Made by a program: the position numbers and the translations under genes. Under the pieces are notes generated by a model. It ran no database searches. It worked only from the letters and a program-made list of their open reading frames with translations, and had not been told where the DNA came from. A stretch of 64,000 bases of DNA from Pseudomonas fulva. GTDB lineage: Bacteria; Pseudomonadota; Gammaproteobacteria; Pseudomonadales; Pseudomonadaceae. The stretch is taken from positions 558,001-622,000 of the forward strand of contig NZ_CP082928.1 of NCBI RefSeq assembly GCF_023517795.1. Direction: 5' to 3'. This document shows positions 28,790-37,824 of the stretch, one piece after another (position 1 is the first letter of the stretch; each line of letters starts with the position of its first letter).

Positions 28790-30217
28790 TCAGGCCTGGA
28801 TCAATTCACGCACATCGATGAAGCGGCCGGTAACCGCCGCAGCGGCGGCCATGGCCGGGCTGACCAGGTGGGTACGCCCACCGGCGCCCTGGCGGCCTTC
28901 GAAGTTGCGGTTGGAGGTCGAGGCGCAATGCTCGCCACTGCCGAGTTTGTCCGGGTTCATCGCCAGGCACATGGAGCAGCCTGGTTCACGCCATTCGAAT
29001 CCGGCTTCGATGAAGATCTTGTCCAGCCCTTCGCTTTCCGCCTGGGCCTTGACGAGGCCGGAGCCCGGCACCACCAGCGCCTGCTTGACGGTGGCGGCGA
29101 CCTTGCGGCCCTTGGCCACCTCGGCGGCGGCGCGCAGGTCCTCGATACGCGAGTTGGTGCACGAGCCGATGAACACGCGGTCGAGCTGAATGGCGGTGAT
29201 CGGCTGGTTGGCCGCCAGGCCCATGTACTTGAGGGCGCGGGTGATCGAATCCTTCTTGACCGGGTCGCTTTCCCGAGCCGGATCCGGCACGTTCTGGTCG
29301 ACGGCAAGGACCATCTCGGGCGAGGTACCCCAGCTGACCTGCGGCTTGATGTCTTCAGCACGCAGCTCGACCACGGTGTCGAAGTGCGCATCGGCGTCGG
29401 ACACCAGGTCGCGCCAGACCGCCACGGCCTGCTCCCAATGCTCGCCCTTGGGCGCGAACGGGCGGTCCTTGACGTAGGCGATGGTCTTCTCGTCCACCGC
29501 CACCAGGCCGACACGGGCACCGGCTTCGATGGACATGTTGCAGATGGTCATGCGCCCTTCCAGGGACAGCTCGCGGATCGCGCTGCCGGCGAATTCCAGG
29601 GCATGACCATTGCCGCCGGCGGTACCGATCCTGCCGATCACGGCGAGCACGATGTCCTTGGCGGTGACGCCGAACGGCAACTTGCCCTCGACGCGCACCT
29701 GCATGTTCTTCATCTTCTTGGCGACCAGGCACTGGGTGGCGAGCACGTGCTCGACCTCGGAGGTGCCGATGCCATGGGCCAGCGCACCGAAGGCGCCATG
29801 GGTGGAGGTGTGCGAGTCGCCGCAGACCACGGTCATGCCCGGCAGGGTGGCGCCCTGCTCCGGGCCGACCACGTGGACGATGCCCTGGCGCACGTCGTTC
29901 ATCTTGAATTCGAGGATGCCGAAGTCGTCGCAGTTCTCGTCCAGGGTCTTGACCTGGATGCGCGACACTTCATCGGCGATGGCGTCGAGGCCACCAAGGC
30001 GCTCGGCGCGGGTGGTCGGCACGTTGTGGTCCGGCGTGGCGATGTTGGCGTCGATGCGCCATGGCTTGCGTCCGGCCAGGCGCAGGCCTTCGAAGGCCTG
30101 GGGCGACGTCACTTCGTGAAGGATATGGCGGTCGATGTAGATCAGCGACGAGCCATCGTCGCGGCGCTTCACTTCGTGCATTTCCCACAACTTGTCGTAG
30201 AGCGTTTTGCCTGCCAT
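28790..30217 (-). CDS. leuC: 3-isopropylmalate dehydratase large subunit
   Basis: A 475-residue aconitase-family subunit starting [16 protein letters not shown] (ATG 30217, five codons inside the open frame). The three [4Fe-4S] Cys ligands are visible in [14 protein letters not shown] and in GCSMCLAMN. Active-site segments [27 protein letters not shown] are intact. It is the first gene of leuC-leuD-(small ORF)-leuB-asd-usg. A MITE-like element lies in its upstream region. Confidence 0.98.
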   Translation of the reverse strand: MAGKTLYDKLWEMHEVKRRDDGSSLIYIDRHILHEVTSPQAFEGLRLAGRKPWRIDANIATPDHNVPTTRAERLGGLDAIADEVSRIQVKTLDENCDDFGILEFKMNDVRQGIVHVVGPEQGATLPGMTVVCGDSHTSTHGAFGALAHGIGTSEVEHVLATQCLVAKKMKNMQVRVEGKLPFGVTAKDIVLAVIGRIGTAGGNGHALEFAGSAIRELSLEGRMTICNMSIEAGARVGLVAVDEKTIAYVKDRPFAPKGEHWEQAVAVWRDLVSDADAHFDTVVELRAEDIKPQVSWGTSPEMVLAVDQNVPDPARESDPVKKDSITRALKYMGLAANQPITAIQLDRVFIGSCTNSRIEDLRAAAEVAKGRKVAATVKQALVVPGSGLVKAQAESEGLDKIFIEAGFEWREPGCSMCLAMNPDKLGSGEHCASTSNRNFEGRQGAGGRTHLVSPAMAAAAAVTGRFIDVRELIQA

Positions 30218-30240
30218 CAGCCTGTTCCTCATCGGTCTTC

Positions 30241-30396
30241 GGGCACCTCTAAAAACTATCTACGTTGTCATCGCCGCGTTGAAAACAGGCTCGGATGCGA
30301 GTCCAATCAAAATGCTCATTTACAACTCGTAAACTCCGCTTTTTCGCCTGTTTTCGCCTTGCGCTGACTGCCTCGAACACGTTTTTAAAGGCGCCC
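30241..30396. repeat. MITE-like palindromic element, about 156 bp
   Basis: The ends are imperfect inverted repeats: GGGCACCTCTAAAAAC at 30241-30256 against GTTTTTAAAGGCGCCC at 30381-30396 (14 of 16 paired). Inside them GAAAACAGGC (30281-30290) pairs with GCCTGTTTTC (30346-30355). A central hairpin TTTAC-AACTC-GTAAA sits at 30319-30333. No coding frame and no obvious target duplication are present. The sequence resembles short dispersed intergenic elements I recall from Pseudomonas genomes. It separates leuC from the divergent LysR gene and may affect either promoter. Confidence 0.6.
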
Positions 30397-30550
30397 GTTC
30401 TATGCCAGGGCAATAGCCCCTTGGCTTATGGGGAGAATGCTATGCGCGGCTGGCGAATAACTCAAATTCATATTTTTCATCCAGAAGATTCCCGATCGGA
30501 ATTGCTATAGCATCGAGGTTTACCGCCCTGCACTACCATCGGAAATGCCC
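30397..30550. promoter_or_regulatory. Remaining leuC/LysR intergenic region with palindrome TGCTATAGCA
   Basis: These 154 bases are more AT-rich than their surroundings. A perfect 10-base palindrome, TGCTATAGCA, lies at 30503-30512, 38 bases before the LysR start. It could be an autoregulatory site. No other structure was evident. Confidence 0.3.
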
Positions 30551-31456
30551 ATGGATCTCGCCACCCTCAATGCCTTTATCGCCATCGCCGAACTCGGCAG
30601 CTTCTCCGAAGCCGCCATTCGCCTGCACCTGACCCAGCCGGCGGTGAGCAAACGCATCGCCAGCCTCGAGCAGCAATTGCGCGTGCGCCTGTTCGACCGC
30701 CTCGGCCGTGAGGTCAGCCTGACCGAGGCCGGCCGCGCCCTGTTGCCACGCGCCTACCAGATTCTCAACGTGCTGGAGGACACCCGTCGGGCGCTGACCA
30801 ACCTCAATGGCGAGATCACCGGGCGGCTGACCCTCGCCACCAGCCACCATATCGGCCTGCACCGCCTGCCGCCGTTGCTGCGCGCCTTTACCCGCGCCCA
30901 CCCGCAGGTGGCGCTGGATATCCAGTTCCTCGACTCCGAGGTGGCCTACGACGAAGTGTTCCATGGCCGCGCCGAGCTGGCGGTGATCACCCTGGCGCCG
31001 GACACCCGCGATCCGGTCCGCGCCGTGCCGGTGTGGGACGACCCGCTGGATTTCGTCACCGCGCCTGAACATCCATTGGCCCAGGGCACGGGCGTGACCC
31101 TCGCCGACGTAGCCCTGCACCCGGCGGTGTTTCCCGGCGGCAACACCTTCACCCACCACATCGTGCAGCGCCTGTTCGAGGCCGAGGATCTGACGCCCAA
31201 CATCGCCATGAGCACCAACTACCTGGAGACCATCAAGATGATGGTCTCCATCGGCCTGGCCTGGAGCGTGCTGCCGCGCACCATGCTCGATGAACAGGTG
31301 GCCCGCCTGCCCTTGCCCGGCATCCAGCTGTCGCGTCAGCTCGGTTATATCGTGCATACCGAGCGCACCCTGTCGAACGCCGCCAGGGCCTTCATGCAAC
31401 TGCTCGACAGTCATCGCGACAGTCTTGCTTTAGCGCCGGGGCAGCAGCTAACGTGA
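30551..31456 (+). CDS. LysR-family transcriptional regulator
   Basis: 301 residues from ATG 30551 (MDLATLNAFIAIAELGSFSE); another ATG two codons earlier is possible. The N-terminal winged helix-turn-helix has FSEAAIRLHLTQPAVSKRIASLEQQLRVRLFDRLGREV, followed by a two-lobed effector domain. It matches the regulator found divergent from leuC in pseudomonads. A link to leucine genes is inferred from position only. It is followed by two hairpins, the second a good terminator. Confidence 0.93.
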   Translation: MDLATLNAFIAIAELGSFSEAAIRLHLTQPAVSKRIASLEQQLRVRLFDRLGREVSLTEAGRALLPRAYQILNVLEDTRRALTNLNGEITGRLTLATSHHIGLHRLPPLLRAFTRAHPQVALDIQFLDSEVAYDEVFHGRAELAVITLAPDTRDPVRAVPVWDDPLDFVTAPEHPLAQGTGVTLADVALHPAVFPGGNTFTHHIVQRLFEAEDLTPNIAMSTNYLETIKMMVSIGLAWSVLPRTMLDEQVARLPLPGIQLSRQLGYIVHTERTLSNAARAFMQLLDSHRDSLALAPGQQLT

Positions 31457-31461
31457 CAACC

Positions 31462-31482
31462 ATGCCGGCCATCTGCCGGCAT
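31462..31482 (+). terminator. Hairpin downstream of the LysR gene
   Basis: ATGCCGGC and its complement GCCGGCAT are separated by five bases, just after the LysR stop. No T-run follows. It probably works with the next terminator. Confidence 0.45.
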
Positions 31483-31503
31483 TCACGCAGCACAAGCACC
31501 AAT

Positions 31504-31532
31504 AGCCCGGTTTCCCGCCTCGCCGGGCTTTT
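31504..31532 (+). terminator. Intrinsic terminator after the LysR gene
   Basis: Stem AGCCCGG/CCGGGCT followed directly by TTTTG. It ends 14 bases before the start of the PAS-GGDEF-EAL gene, so that gene needs a promoter very close to or within this region, or within the LysR gene with readthrough. Confidence 0.7.
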
Positions 31533-31546
31533 GTAGAGGAAGGGTC

Positions 31547-34471
31547 ATGGGCAATTCCAACGACAAACGCCCACCGTTGCCCCATGTACCGGTGCTCGAC
31601 CCAGCCGAGTTCGAAAAGACCTGGCGCGACAGCCAACACCTGCTGGCCGCCCTCAATGGTGCCGGACTCGGCGCCTGGTTCTGGAACGTCGACACCGGCG
31701 AGGTCAGCTGGTCCCGCGGCGCCCAGAAGGTATTCGGTCTCGACCCGACCCGCCCGCTCAGCGCCCCCGTCGACTATATCGGGCTGATTCCCGAGGAGGA
31801 GCGCGGCGAAGTGCTGCGTATGTTCCAGGCGGTGATCGATGGCTCGCCCACGGCCGAGCCGATTCGCCATCGCATTCGCTGGCCGGACGGCAGCCTGCGC
31901 TGGATCGAGATCACCGGCAGCCTGCAGGCCGGCGCTGGCGGCCAGAACCGGATGTTCGGCGTGGTGCGCGACATCACCCGCCAGCGCGCCCAGGAACAGG
32001 CCCTGGCCGACAGCCAGGAGCGCCTGCGCATGGCGCTCGAATCGGCCGATCTGGGCACCTGGGACTGGCACATCCCCAGCGACACCCTGTTCGCCTCACC
32101 GCGTGCCGCCGTCCTTCACGGCCTGCCGGACGCGGCCTTCCAGGGTCCCTTCCCGGACTTCTTCGCCCACGTGCCCGCGCAGGACCTTCAGGCCCTGCGC
32201 CAGGCCTATCGCGACCTGCTGCCCGACAACGGCCAGGACTCCCAGGTGACCTACCGCACGGTACACGCCAACGGCCAGACCCATTACCTGGAAAGCACCG
32301 CCAAGCTGCACCGCGATGCCCAGGGCCAGCCCGTGCGCATGACCGGCATCATGATCGACACCAGCGAACGCACCTTGCGCGAGCAACGTCTGCAAGCCTC
32401 GGAACGCAAGTTCGCCATGGTCTTCCAGGCCAGCCCCGACCCGATCTGCGTCACCACCCTGCCGGAAGGCCGCATTCTGGAAATCAATCCGGCGTTCACC
32501 CAGGCCTTCGGCTGGCGGCCGGCGCAAGTCAGCGGCCGCAATATCTTCAAGCTCGAGCCCTGGCAGGTGCTGCCGGAGGACTCGCCGCTGCGCGCCAAGA
32601 TTCTCAGTGGCACCGACCTGACCGACGAACGCATCGACCTGCACGACCCGCAAGGCCGCCTGATGAGCTGCATCGTGTCGTGCCGGCGCCTGGAACTGGC
32701 CGGCCAGCCCTGCGTGCTCAGCAAGTTTCGCGACATCACCGAGCAGCAACGCGCCGAGTCGGCGCTCAAGGCCAGCCAGGAAAAATTCTCCAAGGCCTTT
32801 CACTCCAGTCCGGACGCCATCACCATCACCACCCGCGACACCGGTCGCTACATCGAGATCAACGACGGGTTCACCCGCCTCACCGGCTACAGCGCCGAGG
32901 AAGTCATCGGCCGCACCTCGACCGAAGTGGGCATCTGGCCCGACGATCACCAACGCCAGCGCCTGCTCGCCACCCTGCGCGAGCAAGGCCATATCCAGCG
33001 CATCGAGATGAGCGGTCGCGACCGCCACGGCAAGCACCTGGAAGTGGAAATCTCGTTCGAACCGATCGAGCTGGATGGCACCCAGTGCCTGCTGGTCACC
33101 GCCCGCGACATCAGCGAACTCAAGGCCGCCCAGCAGCAGATCCAGCACCTGGCCTACCACGACCCGCTGACCAGCCTGCCCAATCGCGCCCTGCTGATGG
33201 ATCGCCTGACCCAGCAGATCGCCCTGCTGCAGCGCCATGCGCTGCGCGGCGCCCTGCTGTTTCTCGACCTCGATCACTTCAAGCACATCAACGACTCGCT
33301 CGGCCATCCGTTCGGCGATGCGGTGCTCAAGCTGATCACCGCCCGCCTGGAAGTCAGCGTGCGCGAGGAGGACACCGTGGCGCGCCTGGGCGGCGACGAG
33401 TTCGTGGTACTGCTCACCGGCATCGAGGGTACGCTGGAAGACGTCATCAGCCACGCCGGCCAGGCCGCCGAAAAGCTGCGCACCCTGCTCAGCGAACCCA
33501 TGCTGCTCGAAGGCCATCGCCTGCAGGTCACCCCGAGCATCGGCATCGCGCTGATCCCCGACCACGGCCAGACGCCGGCCGACCTGCTCAAGCGCGCCGA
33601 CATCGCCCTGTACCGCGCCAAGGATTCGGGCCGCAACGCCATTCAGCTGTTCCACAGCTCCATGCAGCACGCCGCCAGCGAGCGCCTGCGCCTGGAGAAC
33701 GAGCTGCGCACGGCCCTGAGCCGCGGCGAATTCGAGTTGTATTTCCAGGCCCAGGTGGATGCCCGAACGGACCAGATCATCGGCGCCGAAGCACTGTTGC
33801 GCTGGGCCCACCCGACTCTCGGCGAACAGTCACCGGCGCTGTTCATCCACGTGCTGGAGGAAAGCGGCCTGATCCTCGAGGTCGGCGCCTGGGTGATGGT
33901 CGAGGCCTGCCACGCCTGCGCGCGGCTGCTGGAGGACGGCCTGATCGACGAGCGCTTCAGCCTGTGCGTGAACATCAGCACGCGGCAGTTCCGCCAGGGC
34001 GATTTCGTCGAGCGCGTCGAGCATTGCCTGCGCCAGAACAGGCTGCCCCAGGGCATGCTCAAGCTGGAAATCACCGAAGGCATCGTCATCGAGGATATCG
34101 ACGACACCATCAGCAAGATGAACCGCCTGCGCAAGCTGGGCGTCAGTTTCGCCATGGACGATTTCGGCACCGGCTACTCGTCGCTCACCTACCTTAAGCG
34201 CCTGCCGGTGGACGTGCTGAAGATCGACCAGTCGTTCGTGCGCGATGCCACCAGCAACCCGAGCGATGCGGAAATCATCCGCGCCGTGGTAGCCCTCGGC
34301 CTCAGTCTGGGCCTGGAGGTGATCGCCGAAGGCGTGGAACAGCAGAGCCAGCTGGACTTCCTGCAAAGCCAGGGCTGCAACTGCTACCAGGGCTACCTGT
34401 TCAGCCGCCCGCAACCGCTGCCGGCCTTCCGCGCCCTGCTCGCCCCCGGCCACCAGCGCCTGCCGCACTGA
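31547..34471 (+). CDS. PAS-GGDEF-EAL cyclic-di-GMP turnover protein
   Basis: A 974-residue soluble protein: several PAS/PAC modules over about residues 25-530 (PAC-like ends such as MFGVVRDITRQRAQEQAL, MTGIMIDTSERTLREQ, SKFRDITEQQRAE and TARDISELKAAQQQ mark four modules), then GGDEF (about 535-700) and EAL (about 715-965). GGDEF is intact at 615-619, with an I-site REED exactly five residues before it, so the cyclase half should be active and product-inhibited. The EAL half has E748 in EALLR, NIS, EITEG, DDFGTG, KIDQSF and AEGVEQ, so it also looks catalytic. AGAGGAAGGG precedes the ATG. It has no transmembrane segment; PAS ligands (oxygen, redox or small molecules) are unknown. Confidence 0.95.
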   Translation: MGNSNDKRPPLPHVPVLDPAEFEKTWRDSQHLLAALNGAGLGAWFWNVDTGEVSWSRGAQKVFGLDPTRPLSAPVDYIGLIPEEERGEVLRMFQAVIDGSPTAEPIRHRIRWPDGSLRWIEITGSLQAGAGGQNRMFGVVRDITRQRAQEQALADSQERLRMALESADLGTWDWHIPSDTLFASPRAAVLHGLPDAAFQGPFPDFFAHVPAQDLQALRQAYRDLLPDNGQDSQVTYRTVHANGQTHYLESTAKLHRDAQGQPVRMTGIMIDTSERTLREQRLQASERKFAMVFQASPDPICVTTLPEGRILEINPAFTQAFGWRPAQVSGRNIFKLEPWQVLPEDSPLRAKILSGTDLTDERIDLHDPQGRLMSCIVSCRRLELAGQPCVLSKFRDITEQQRAESALKASQEKFSKAFHSSPDAITITTRDTGRYIEINDGFTRLTGYSAEEVIGRTSTEVGIWPDDHQRQRLLATLREQGHIQRIEMSGRDRHGKHLEVEISFEPIELDGTQCLLVTARDISELKAAQQQIQHLAYHDPLTSLPNRALLMDRLTQQIALLQRHALRGALLFLDLDHFKHINDSLGHPFGDAVLKLITARLEVSVREEDTVARLGGDEFVVLLTGIEGTLEDVISHAGQAAEKLRTLLSEPMLLEGHRLQVTPSIGIALIPDHGQTPADLLKRADIALYRAKDSGRNAIQLFHSSMQHAASERLRLENELRTALSRGEFELYFQAQVDARTDQIIGAEALLRWAHPTLGEQSPALFIHVLEESGLILEVGAWVMVEACHACARLLEDGLIDERFSLCVNISTRQFRQGDFVERVEHCLRQNRLPQGMLKLEITEGIVIEDIDDTISKMNRLRKLGVSFAMDDFGTGYSSLTYLKRLPVDVLKIDQSFVRDATSNPSDAEIIRAVVALGLSLGLEVIAEGVEQQSQLDFLQSQGCNCYQGYLFSRPQPLPAFRALLAPGHQRLPH

Positions 34472-34474
34472 AAT

Positions 34475-34503
34475 GGAAAAGGCGCCACAGGGGCGCCTTT
34501 TCC
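34475..34503. terminator. Bidirectional terminator between the PAS-GGDEF-EAL gene and ibpA
   Basis: GGAAAAGGCGCC and its complement are separated by five bases. T-runs occur on both strands, and it lies between the convergent stops at 34471 and 34523. Confidence 0.9.
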
Positions 34504-34522
34504 GGTGTACCGGTGCTGGAGA

Positions 34523-34975
34523 TCAGTTCTCCAGTGCCGGACGTGCCGACCCGATCGGGATGCGCTTGGCCTTGGCCTCTTCCGGCACATGGCGCTCCAG
34601 CTCGATGTTGAGCAGGCCGTTCACCAGGCTGGCGCTCTTGACCTCGATATGATCGGCCAGGCGGAACGACAGCTTGAACGAACGCTGAGCGATGCCCTGA
34701 TACAGGTAGGTGACATTGTCACCGTTGCCATTGCCCGCACGCTTGCCGCCGGTCACGGTCAGCACGCCGCGCTCGACCTGCAGATCCAGATCTTCATCCT
34801 GGAATCCAGCGGCAGCGATGACGATCCGGTACTGGTCGTCGGCATGCTTCTCGACGTTGTAGGGCGGGTAGCTGCTGCTCGTCTCGTTGCGCATCGCCGA
34901 TTCGAACAGGTCGTTGAAACGGTCGAAGCCAATGGACTGACGGAACAGCGGGGTCATGGAAAATGCAGTGCTCAT
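34523..34975 (-). CDS. ibpA: Small heat-shock protein, Hsp20 family
   Basis: A 150-residue alpha-crystallin-type chaperone that holds unfolding proteins for DnaK/ClpB. The alpha-crystallin domain covers about residues 35-130 (YPPYNVEKHADDQYRIVIAAAGFQDEDLDLQVERGVLTV...) and the C-terminal anchoring I-x-I motif is RIPIGS. Expression is predicted to be heat-induced twice: a sigma-32-type promoter (35044-35071) and a ROSE-type thermometer in the leader (34976-35036). It is divergent from an SDR gene. Confidence 0.96.
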   Translation of the reverse strand: MSTAFSMTPLFRQSIGFDRFNDLFESAMRNETSSSYPPYNVEKHADDQYRIVIAAAGFQDEDLDLQVERGVLTVTGGKRAGNGNGDNVTYLYQGIAQRSFKLSFRLADHIEVKSASLVNGLLNIELERHVPEEAKAKRIPIGSARPALEN

Positions 34976-35036
34976 GGTAGATCTCCTGAATAGTCAGCGA
35001 GTGATAAGGTGCGGGACCCGTCTTCGGCATCCCACG
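34976..35036 (-). promoter_or_regulatory. ROSE-type RNA thermometer in the ibpA leader
   Basis: In the approximately 60-nt leader, the anti-Shine-Dalgarno sequence UCGCU (35000-34996) faces the Shine-Dalgarno AGGAG (34987-34983) with an eight-base loop. UCGCU fits the ROSE consensus UYGCU, whose G forms the special G-G pair opposite the Shine-Dalgarno G. Inner CUGA/UCAG pairing closes the hairpin. ROSE elements are known upstream of small heat-shock genes, including Pseudomonas ibpA. The fold was worked out by eye. Confidence 0.7.
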
Positions 35037-35043
35037 GTGAGAA

Positions 35044-35071
35044 AAATGTGGATGGCCGAAAAAATTTCAAG
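35044..35071 (-). promoter_or_regulatory. Sigma-32 (RpoH) promoter of ibpA
   Basis: On the minus strand CTTGAAA (-35, 35065-35071) and CCACATTT (-10, 35044-35051) are separated by 13 bases. This is close to the consensus CTTGAAA-N(11-16)-CCCCATnT, with one change in the -10. Transcription should start near 35037. Confidence 0.8.
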
Positions 35072-35095
35072 GGCCCCGAAAAGGAGATTTTTTCG

Positions 35096-35842
35096 ATGAG
35101 CAAGGTGATGCTGGTCACCGGTGCCAGTCGCGGCATCGGCGCGGCCACGGCCAGGCTGGCGGCGCAGCAGGGCTACCGCGTGGTGGTCAACTACCAGCGC
35201 CAGCGTGACGCCGCCGAGGCGCTCGTCGAGGCGATCACAGCCCTGGGCGGCCAGGCGCTGGCACTGCAGGCCGACGTGGCGGACGACGCTCAGGTGCGCC
35301 GGCTGTTCGCCGAGATCGACTCCCATCTGGGGCGCCTGGACGTGCTGGTCAACAACGCCGGCATGCTGGAGCAGCAGATGCGCCTGGAACGGATGAGCCT
35401 GGAGCGCTGGCAACGGGTGTTCGCCACCAACGTGTACGGCAGCTTCCTGTGCAGCCGCGAGGCGATCGTACGCATGTCCACCCGCCAGGGCGGGCATGGC
35501 GGCGCGATCATCAATCTGTCGTCGATTGCCGCGCGCCTCGGCGCGCCGGAGGAGTACATCGACTATGCAGCGGCCAAGGGCGCGATCGACAGCATGACGG
35601 TGGGACTGGCCAAGGAACTCGCCGCCGATGGCATTCGCGTCAATGCCGTGCGCCCCGGGGTGATCGACACCGAGATCCACGCCAGCGGCGGCGAGCCGCA
35701 ACGGGTGGCGCGCGTCGCGGCCAGCGTGCCGCTGGGCCGTGGCGGGCGCGCCAGCGAGGTGGCCGAGGCGATTCTGTGGCTGGCCAGCGATCAGGCCAGC
35801 TACACCACCGGCTCGTTGCTGGACGTCAGCGGAGGGCGCTGA
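35096..35842 (+). CDS. SDR family oxidoreductase
   Basis: 248 residues from ATG 35096 ([21 protein letters not shown]), preceded by AAGGAGATTTTTTCG; the open frame extends upstream through the ibpA promoter, but this start has the ribosome binding site. Motifs are [12 protein letters not shown] (VLVNNAGML), the catalytic Ser in [15 protein letters not shown] (Tyr and Lys) and a C-terminal [10 protein letters not shown]. It resembles 3-oxoacyl-ACP reductase-like and sugar dehydrogenase-type SDRs; the substrate is unknown. Its 3-prime end overlaps the convergent dusC by 17 bases. Confidence 0.9.
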   Translation: MSKVMLVTGASRGIGAATARLAAQQGYRVVVNYQRQRDAAEALVEAITALGGQALALQADVADDAQVRRLFAEIDSHLGRLDVLVNNAGMLEQQMRLERMSLERWQRVFATNVYGSFLCSREAIVRMSTRQGGHGGAIINLSSIAARLGAPEEYIDYAAAKGAIDSMTVGLAKELAADGIRVNAVRPGVIDTEIHASGGEPQRVARVAASVPLGRGGRASEVAEAILWLASDQASYTTGSLLDVSGGR

Positions 35843-36839
35843 GCGCCTCGTCGTTGGCTTCGAGCGCTTGCAGAGCACTCACCTGCGCCGGCGCGATGCT
35901 TACGCCCAGCAGCGCGTCGATGACCTCGCAGGTGGTTTCCCGCCGCACCAGGGCGAACAACTCGACCGCCTCCGGGTAGCTGCGCGTGAGCATCGCCAGC
36001 CACTGCTTGAGCCGGCCAGGGGCGTAGCGCGGCGAGATCTTGCGCCGCGCCTGCAGCCAGAATTCGGCCAGCAGCGGCTGCAACTCTGCCCAGGTCATCA
36101 CGCCAGCGTCTCGCCCCGCCTCTGCCGCGGCGATCTGCCGGGCCAGGTCGGGCCGCGCCACCACGCCACGGCCGAGCATGAAATGCTCGGCACCGCTCAC
36201 CTCGCGGCAGCGCCGCCAGTCCTCGACGGACCAGATATCGCCGTTGGCATACACCGGCACGCTGACCACTTCCTGCACCCGCGCCACCCACTCCCAGTGC
36301 GCTGGCGGCTTGTAGCCCTCGACCTTGGTGCGTGCGTGCACGACGATCTGCGCGGCGCCGCCTTCGGCCAGCGCCCGGGCGCAATCGAGGGCCAGGTCCT
36401 TGTGATCGAAGCCCAGGCGCATCTTGGCGGTAACGGGAATGGCCGCCGGCACGCTGCGACGCACTTCGCGCACGATGGCGTGCAGCAACTCCGGTTCCTG
36501 GAGCAGTACCGCGCCGCCGCGGGACTTGTTCACCGTCTTGGCCGGGCAGCCGAAATTCAGGTCGATCACCGGCGCGCCGAGCACGCAGGCATAGGCGGCG
36601 TTGTCGCCCAGGCACTTGGGGTCGGAGCCGAGCAGTTGCACGCGCAGCGGCGTGCCGGCAGCCGTACGGGCGCCGCTGAACAGCTCGGGCGCCAGCTTGC
36701 GGTAGGTCGACCGGGGCAGCACACGATCGGTGACGCGGATGAACTCGGTCACGCACCAGTCGATGCCGCCGACCCGGGTCAGCACATCGCGGAGAATTTC
36801 ATCGACCAGCCCCTCCATGGGCGCCAGGGCGATCTGCAT
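35826..36839 (-). CDS. dusC: tRNA-dihydrouridine(16) synthase DusC
   Basis: A 337-residue FMN enzyme that reduces U16 in the tRNA D-loop. The N-terminus [20 protein letters not shown] and the catalytic Cys98 in [21 protein letters not shown] match the E. coli DusC numbering. FMN-phosphate residues are visible in [10 protein letters not shown] and [12 protein letters not shown]. The C-terminal helical tRNA-binding domain is complete. It overlaps the convergent SDR gene by 17 bases. Confidence 0.94.
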   Translation of the reverse strand: MQIALAPMEGLVDEILRDVLTRVGGIDWCVTEFIRVTDRVLPRSTYRKLAPELFSGARTAAGTPLRVQLLGSDPKCLGDNAAYACVLGAPVIDLNFGCPAKTVNKSRGGAVLLQEPELLHAIVREVRRSVPAAIPVTAKMRLGFDHKDLALDCARALAEGGAAQIVVHARTKVEGYKPPAHWEWVARVQEVVSVPVYANGDIWSVEDWRRCREVSGAEHFMLGRGVVARPDLARQIAAAEAGRDAGVMTWAELQPLLAEFWLQARRKISPRYAPGRLKQWLAMLTRSYPEAVELFALVRRETTCEVIDALLGVSIAPAQVSALQALEANDEALSALR

Positions 36840-36995
36840 GGCAATACTCTCGAACTATCTGGGGAACCCGGCGGAATCGGCCGGAAAACGGCGCGTAGTG
36901 TAGCGGCGAGACGCGCATCAGCCCAGCGGCGTGGCGGCTGAACACCTGCCGCCCCAGGCAGTCCATTGCAGTGACGACTACCGATTGGAATCACC

Positions 36996-37385
36996 ATGAG
37001 CCCACTCTTGTTGCGCGGTGCCCCGCTCGCCCTGCTGCTGGCCGCCACCAGCGCCCTGGCCGTCACGCCGATCTCCGTGGGCGTGCCACTGGATCCGGCA
37101 GCGGCTGCCAAACTGATCGTCAGCCGTGACCGCAATGCCCCCAACGCCTGCGATCTGCAGGTGCGCATCGACGAGCAATTGGTGGTGGCCCTACCGGCCG
37201 GCGAAAGCGTTACGCTGGACGTGCCCAGCGGCGAAAGAACCGTTGTGCTGACCCCTTCACGGGAAGGCTTCTGCGCCGAGATCGACCTGCTAAGCAGCCA
37301 GTCGATACTGCTGCAACCCGGCGAGGTCAGGCGCTACCAGGCGGTCTACGAGGAACAGAAGCTGTTTCTGGCGCCGCAGCAGTGA
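36996..37385 (+). CDS. Small exported protein, family not recognised
   Basis: A 129-residue protein with a clear signal peptide (MSPLLLRGAPLALLLAATSALA, cleavage after ALA near residue 22) and no lipobox. The mature part, of about 107 residues, looks beta-rich with two Cys residues (NACDLQ and GFCAEI) that could form a periplasmic disulfide. The pattern of CDLQVRIDEQLVVALPAGESVTLDVPSGERTVVL resembles PEGA/DUF-type carbohydrate- or peptide-binding beta domains, but I cannot assign it. It is convergent with the thioesterase gene. Confidence 0.75.
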   Translation: MSPLLLRGAPLALLLAATSALAVTPISVGVPLDPAAAAKLIVSRDRNAPNACDLQVRIDEQLVVALPAGESVTLDVPSGERTVVLTPSREGFCAEIDLLSSQSILLQPGEVRRYQAVYEEQKLFLAPQQ

Positions 37386-37389
37386 CCAC

Positions 37390-37824
37390 TCAGGCGGGCA
37401 GCAATGCCCTGCCATAGCCCTCGACGAACTCGGCCGGCATGCGCTTGGGCCGTCCGCTGGACAGCTCGATGCACACGAAGGTGGTACGGGCACGCAGCAG
37501 GGTGGCGCCATCCTGGGGACGTATCAGCTGAAAGCAGCGATCCATCTTCAAACGCTGATCGGATGCGACGATCCAGGTGCCCATCTGCAACGCCTGGCCT
37601 TCGTAGGCACTGCTCAGGTAGTCGATCTCGTGGCGCACCACCGCCATGGCCCGATCCAGACGCCGATACTCGATTAGGTCCAGCCCCAGCGATTGCGAAT
37701 GCCGCCAGGCGCAGCGTTCCAACCAGGTCACGTAGACGGCGTTGTTGGCGTGGCCGAGGCCGTCGATATCCTCGCTGCCGACCAGCAGGTCGATGGTGAA
37801 TGGATCAGGGCGATCCCAGTTCAT
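37390..37824 (-). CDS. Acyl-CoA thioesterase, 4HBT hot-dog family
   Basis: A 144-residue single hot-dog protein of the 4-hydroxybenzoyl-CoA thioesterase family. The motif EDIDGLGHANNAVYVTWLERCAW near residues 17-39 has the catalytic Asp and the GHxNN signature. Such proteins hydrolyse short to medium acyl-CoAs in the cytoplasm. The ATG is preceded by and overlaps the stop of a 17-codon ORF (37821-37874), suggesting coupled translation. Confidence 0.85.
   Translation of the reverse strand: MNWDRPDPFTIDLLVGSEDIDGLGHANNAVYVTWLERCAWRHSQSLGLDLIEYRRLDRAMAVVRHEIDYLSSAYEGQALQMGTWIVASDQRLKMDRCFQLIRPQDGATLLRARTTFVCIELSSGRPKRMPAEFVEGYGRALLPA

Noticed and set aside
30533..31414. A 293-codon minus-strand frame opposite the LysR gene
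   Set aside because: The plus strand encodes a complete LysR protein; the minus translation is Gln/Gly/His-rich shadow sequence.
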